A stretch of DNA of 5,771 nt from Oscillospiraceae bacterium (lineage in GTDB: Bacteria > Bacillota > Clostridia > Oscillospirales > Oscillospiraceae): contig JAISDV010000140.1 in assembly GCA_031264545.1 (NCBI GenBank), positions 1 through 5,771 of the forward strand. Reading direction: 5' to 3'. Numbering within the stretch: the stretch's first letter is position 1; each line of letters begins with the position of its first letter. Both the position numbers and the translations under genes were made by a program. Shown piece after piece: positions 5,562-5,771 of the stretch. The notes under the pieces were generated by a model that was not told the DNA's origin, did not search any database, and saw only the letters and a program-made list of their open reading frames with translations.

Positions 5562-5673
5562 TAAACCGCGTCGTTTTTCTTCGGTTAAACTGTTTTTCGT
5601 CCACGCCCGCCACGCACCTCATCCCGCGATTCTTCCCCAGTATCGCATAGAACAAAGAGGTGATTCGCCCTTT

Positions 5674-5719
5674 GGCAAACAAAAAGCTGCGGCGCGTTGC
5701 GCACGCCGCGGTTTTTGCC
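5674..5719. terminator. Terminator-like hairpin, symmetric on both strands
   Basis: GCGGCG (5689-5694) pairs with CGCCGC (5704-5709). Outside it AAAAAGC (5681-5687) faces GGTTTTT (5710-5716), and GGCAAA (5674-5679) can pair with TTTGCC (5714-5719). On the minus strand the hairpin starts about seven bases after the TAA at 5728-5726 and ends in TTTTT, so it would terminate the minus-strand gene entering from the right. It also reads as a terminator on the + strand. Confidence 0.6.
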
Positions 5720-5725
5720 TTTCGC

Positions 5726-5771
5726 TTACGAAGCGTCCTGCTGCCGGATAAAGTCGGCAATGCGCTGGTAG
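5726..5771 (-). CDS. 3' end of a minus-strand gene of unknown function (partial)
   Basis: Reading the minus strand from the window edge gives the last 14 residues YQRIADFIRQQDAS followed by TAA (5728-5726). The peptide looks like a plausible helical C-terminus and has GC-rich third positions. The main support is the terminator-like hairpin immediately after the stop. Too little is visible to name a family. The competing + strand reading from a TTG at 5672 is treated under findings. Confidence 0.45.
   Translation of the reverse strand, partial: YQRIADFIRQQDAS

Larger units (their letters stand above)
5348..5673. other. Intergenic stretch without a recognised gene
   Basis: About 325 bases between the rqcP terminator and the next hairpin. 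It contains no yabP-, yabQ- or divIC-like sequence in any frame I checked. It holds a possible 36-codon ORF (5421-5531), three TGTTGAAAA-like repeats (5455-5484), a perfect TTGACA (5488-5493) with no -10 at proper spacing, and the inverted repeat 5537-5561. The first part is AT-rich; 5600-5650 is C-rich and shows nothing clear. A longer minus-strand frame through the region ends at 5416 but looks like a shadow. Confidence 0.5.

Noticed and set aside
5416..5760. 114-codon minus-strand frame after rqcP
   Set aside because: It runs through the terminator-like hairpin in a different phase from the supported C-terminus, and its repeated FST/AFSTA residues come from the DnaA-like repeats.

Overview
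The window looks like chromosomal DNA from a moderately GC-rich, spore-forming Firmicute of class Clostridia, probably an Oscillospirales/Ruminococcaceae-type organism. The main reason is gene order. A SpoVB/YabM-type lipid flippase, MazG, HU and the S4-domain protein RqcP (YabO) lie in a row, which matches the yabM-yabN-yabO block of Bacillus and its clostridial version, in which hup sits between mazG and rqcP. Strong Shine-Dalgarno sequences (GGAGGTG, AGGAGG) and one well-supported TTG start fit this assignment.

Layout. Positions 1-491 (+) hold the 3' two-thirds of a TatD-family metal-dependent hydrolase. Convergent to it at 609-1712 (-) is a soluble PAS-type sensor kinase homologue with an intact ATP-binding domain but no histidine at the usual phospho-acceptor site. 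A short symmetric hairpin at 581-609 could terminate both genes. A 388-base divergent intergenic region (1713-2100) carries weak promoter candidates for both directions and a structured leader for the flippase. On the + strand follow the flippase (2101-3732), a 133-base gap with a very stable hairpin, mazG (3866-4663), hup (4746-5021, with its own -10 box) and rqcP (5053-5295), closed by a strong intrinsic terminator at 5317-5347.

The usual continuation yabP-yabQ-divIC is absent after rqcP. Instead there are about 380 bases with no recognised gene, holding a possible 36-codon ORF, three DnaA-box-like repeats and a 7-bp inverted repeat. Then comes a terminator-like hairpin (5674-5719) and what is probably the 3' end of a minus-strand gene (5726-5770).

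Functions. The genes are mostly housekeeping: nucleic-acid or D-aminoacyl hydrolysis (TatD), lipid-linked precursor export for wall or spore cortex (flippase), nucleotide-pool cleaning (MazG), nucleoid packaging (HU) and rescue of stalled 50S ribosomes (RqcP). The unusual parts are the kinase with a degenerate H-box, the structured flippase leader, and the unexplained segment after rqcP. I see no phage, CRISPR, insertion-sequence or defence-type system.
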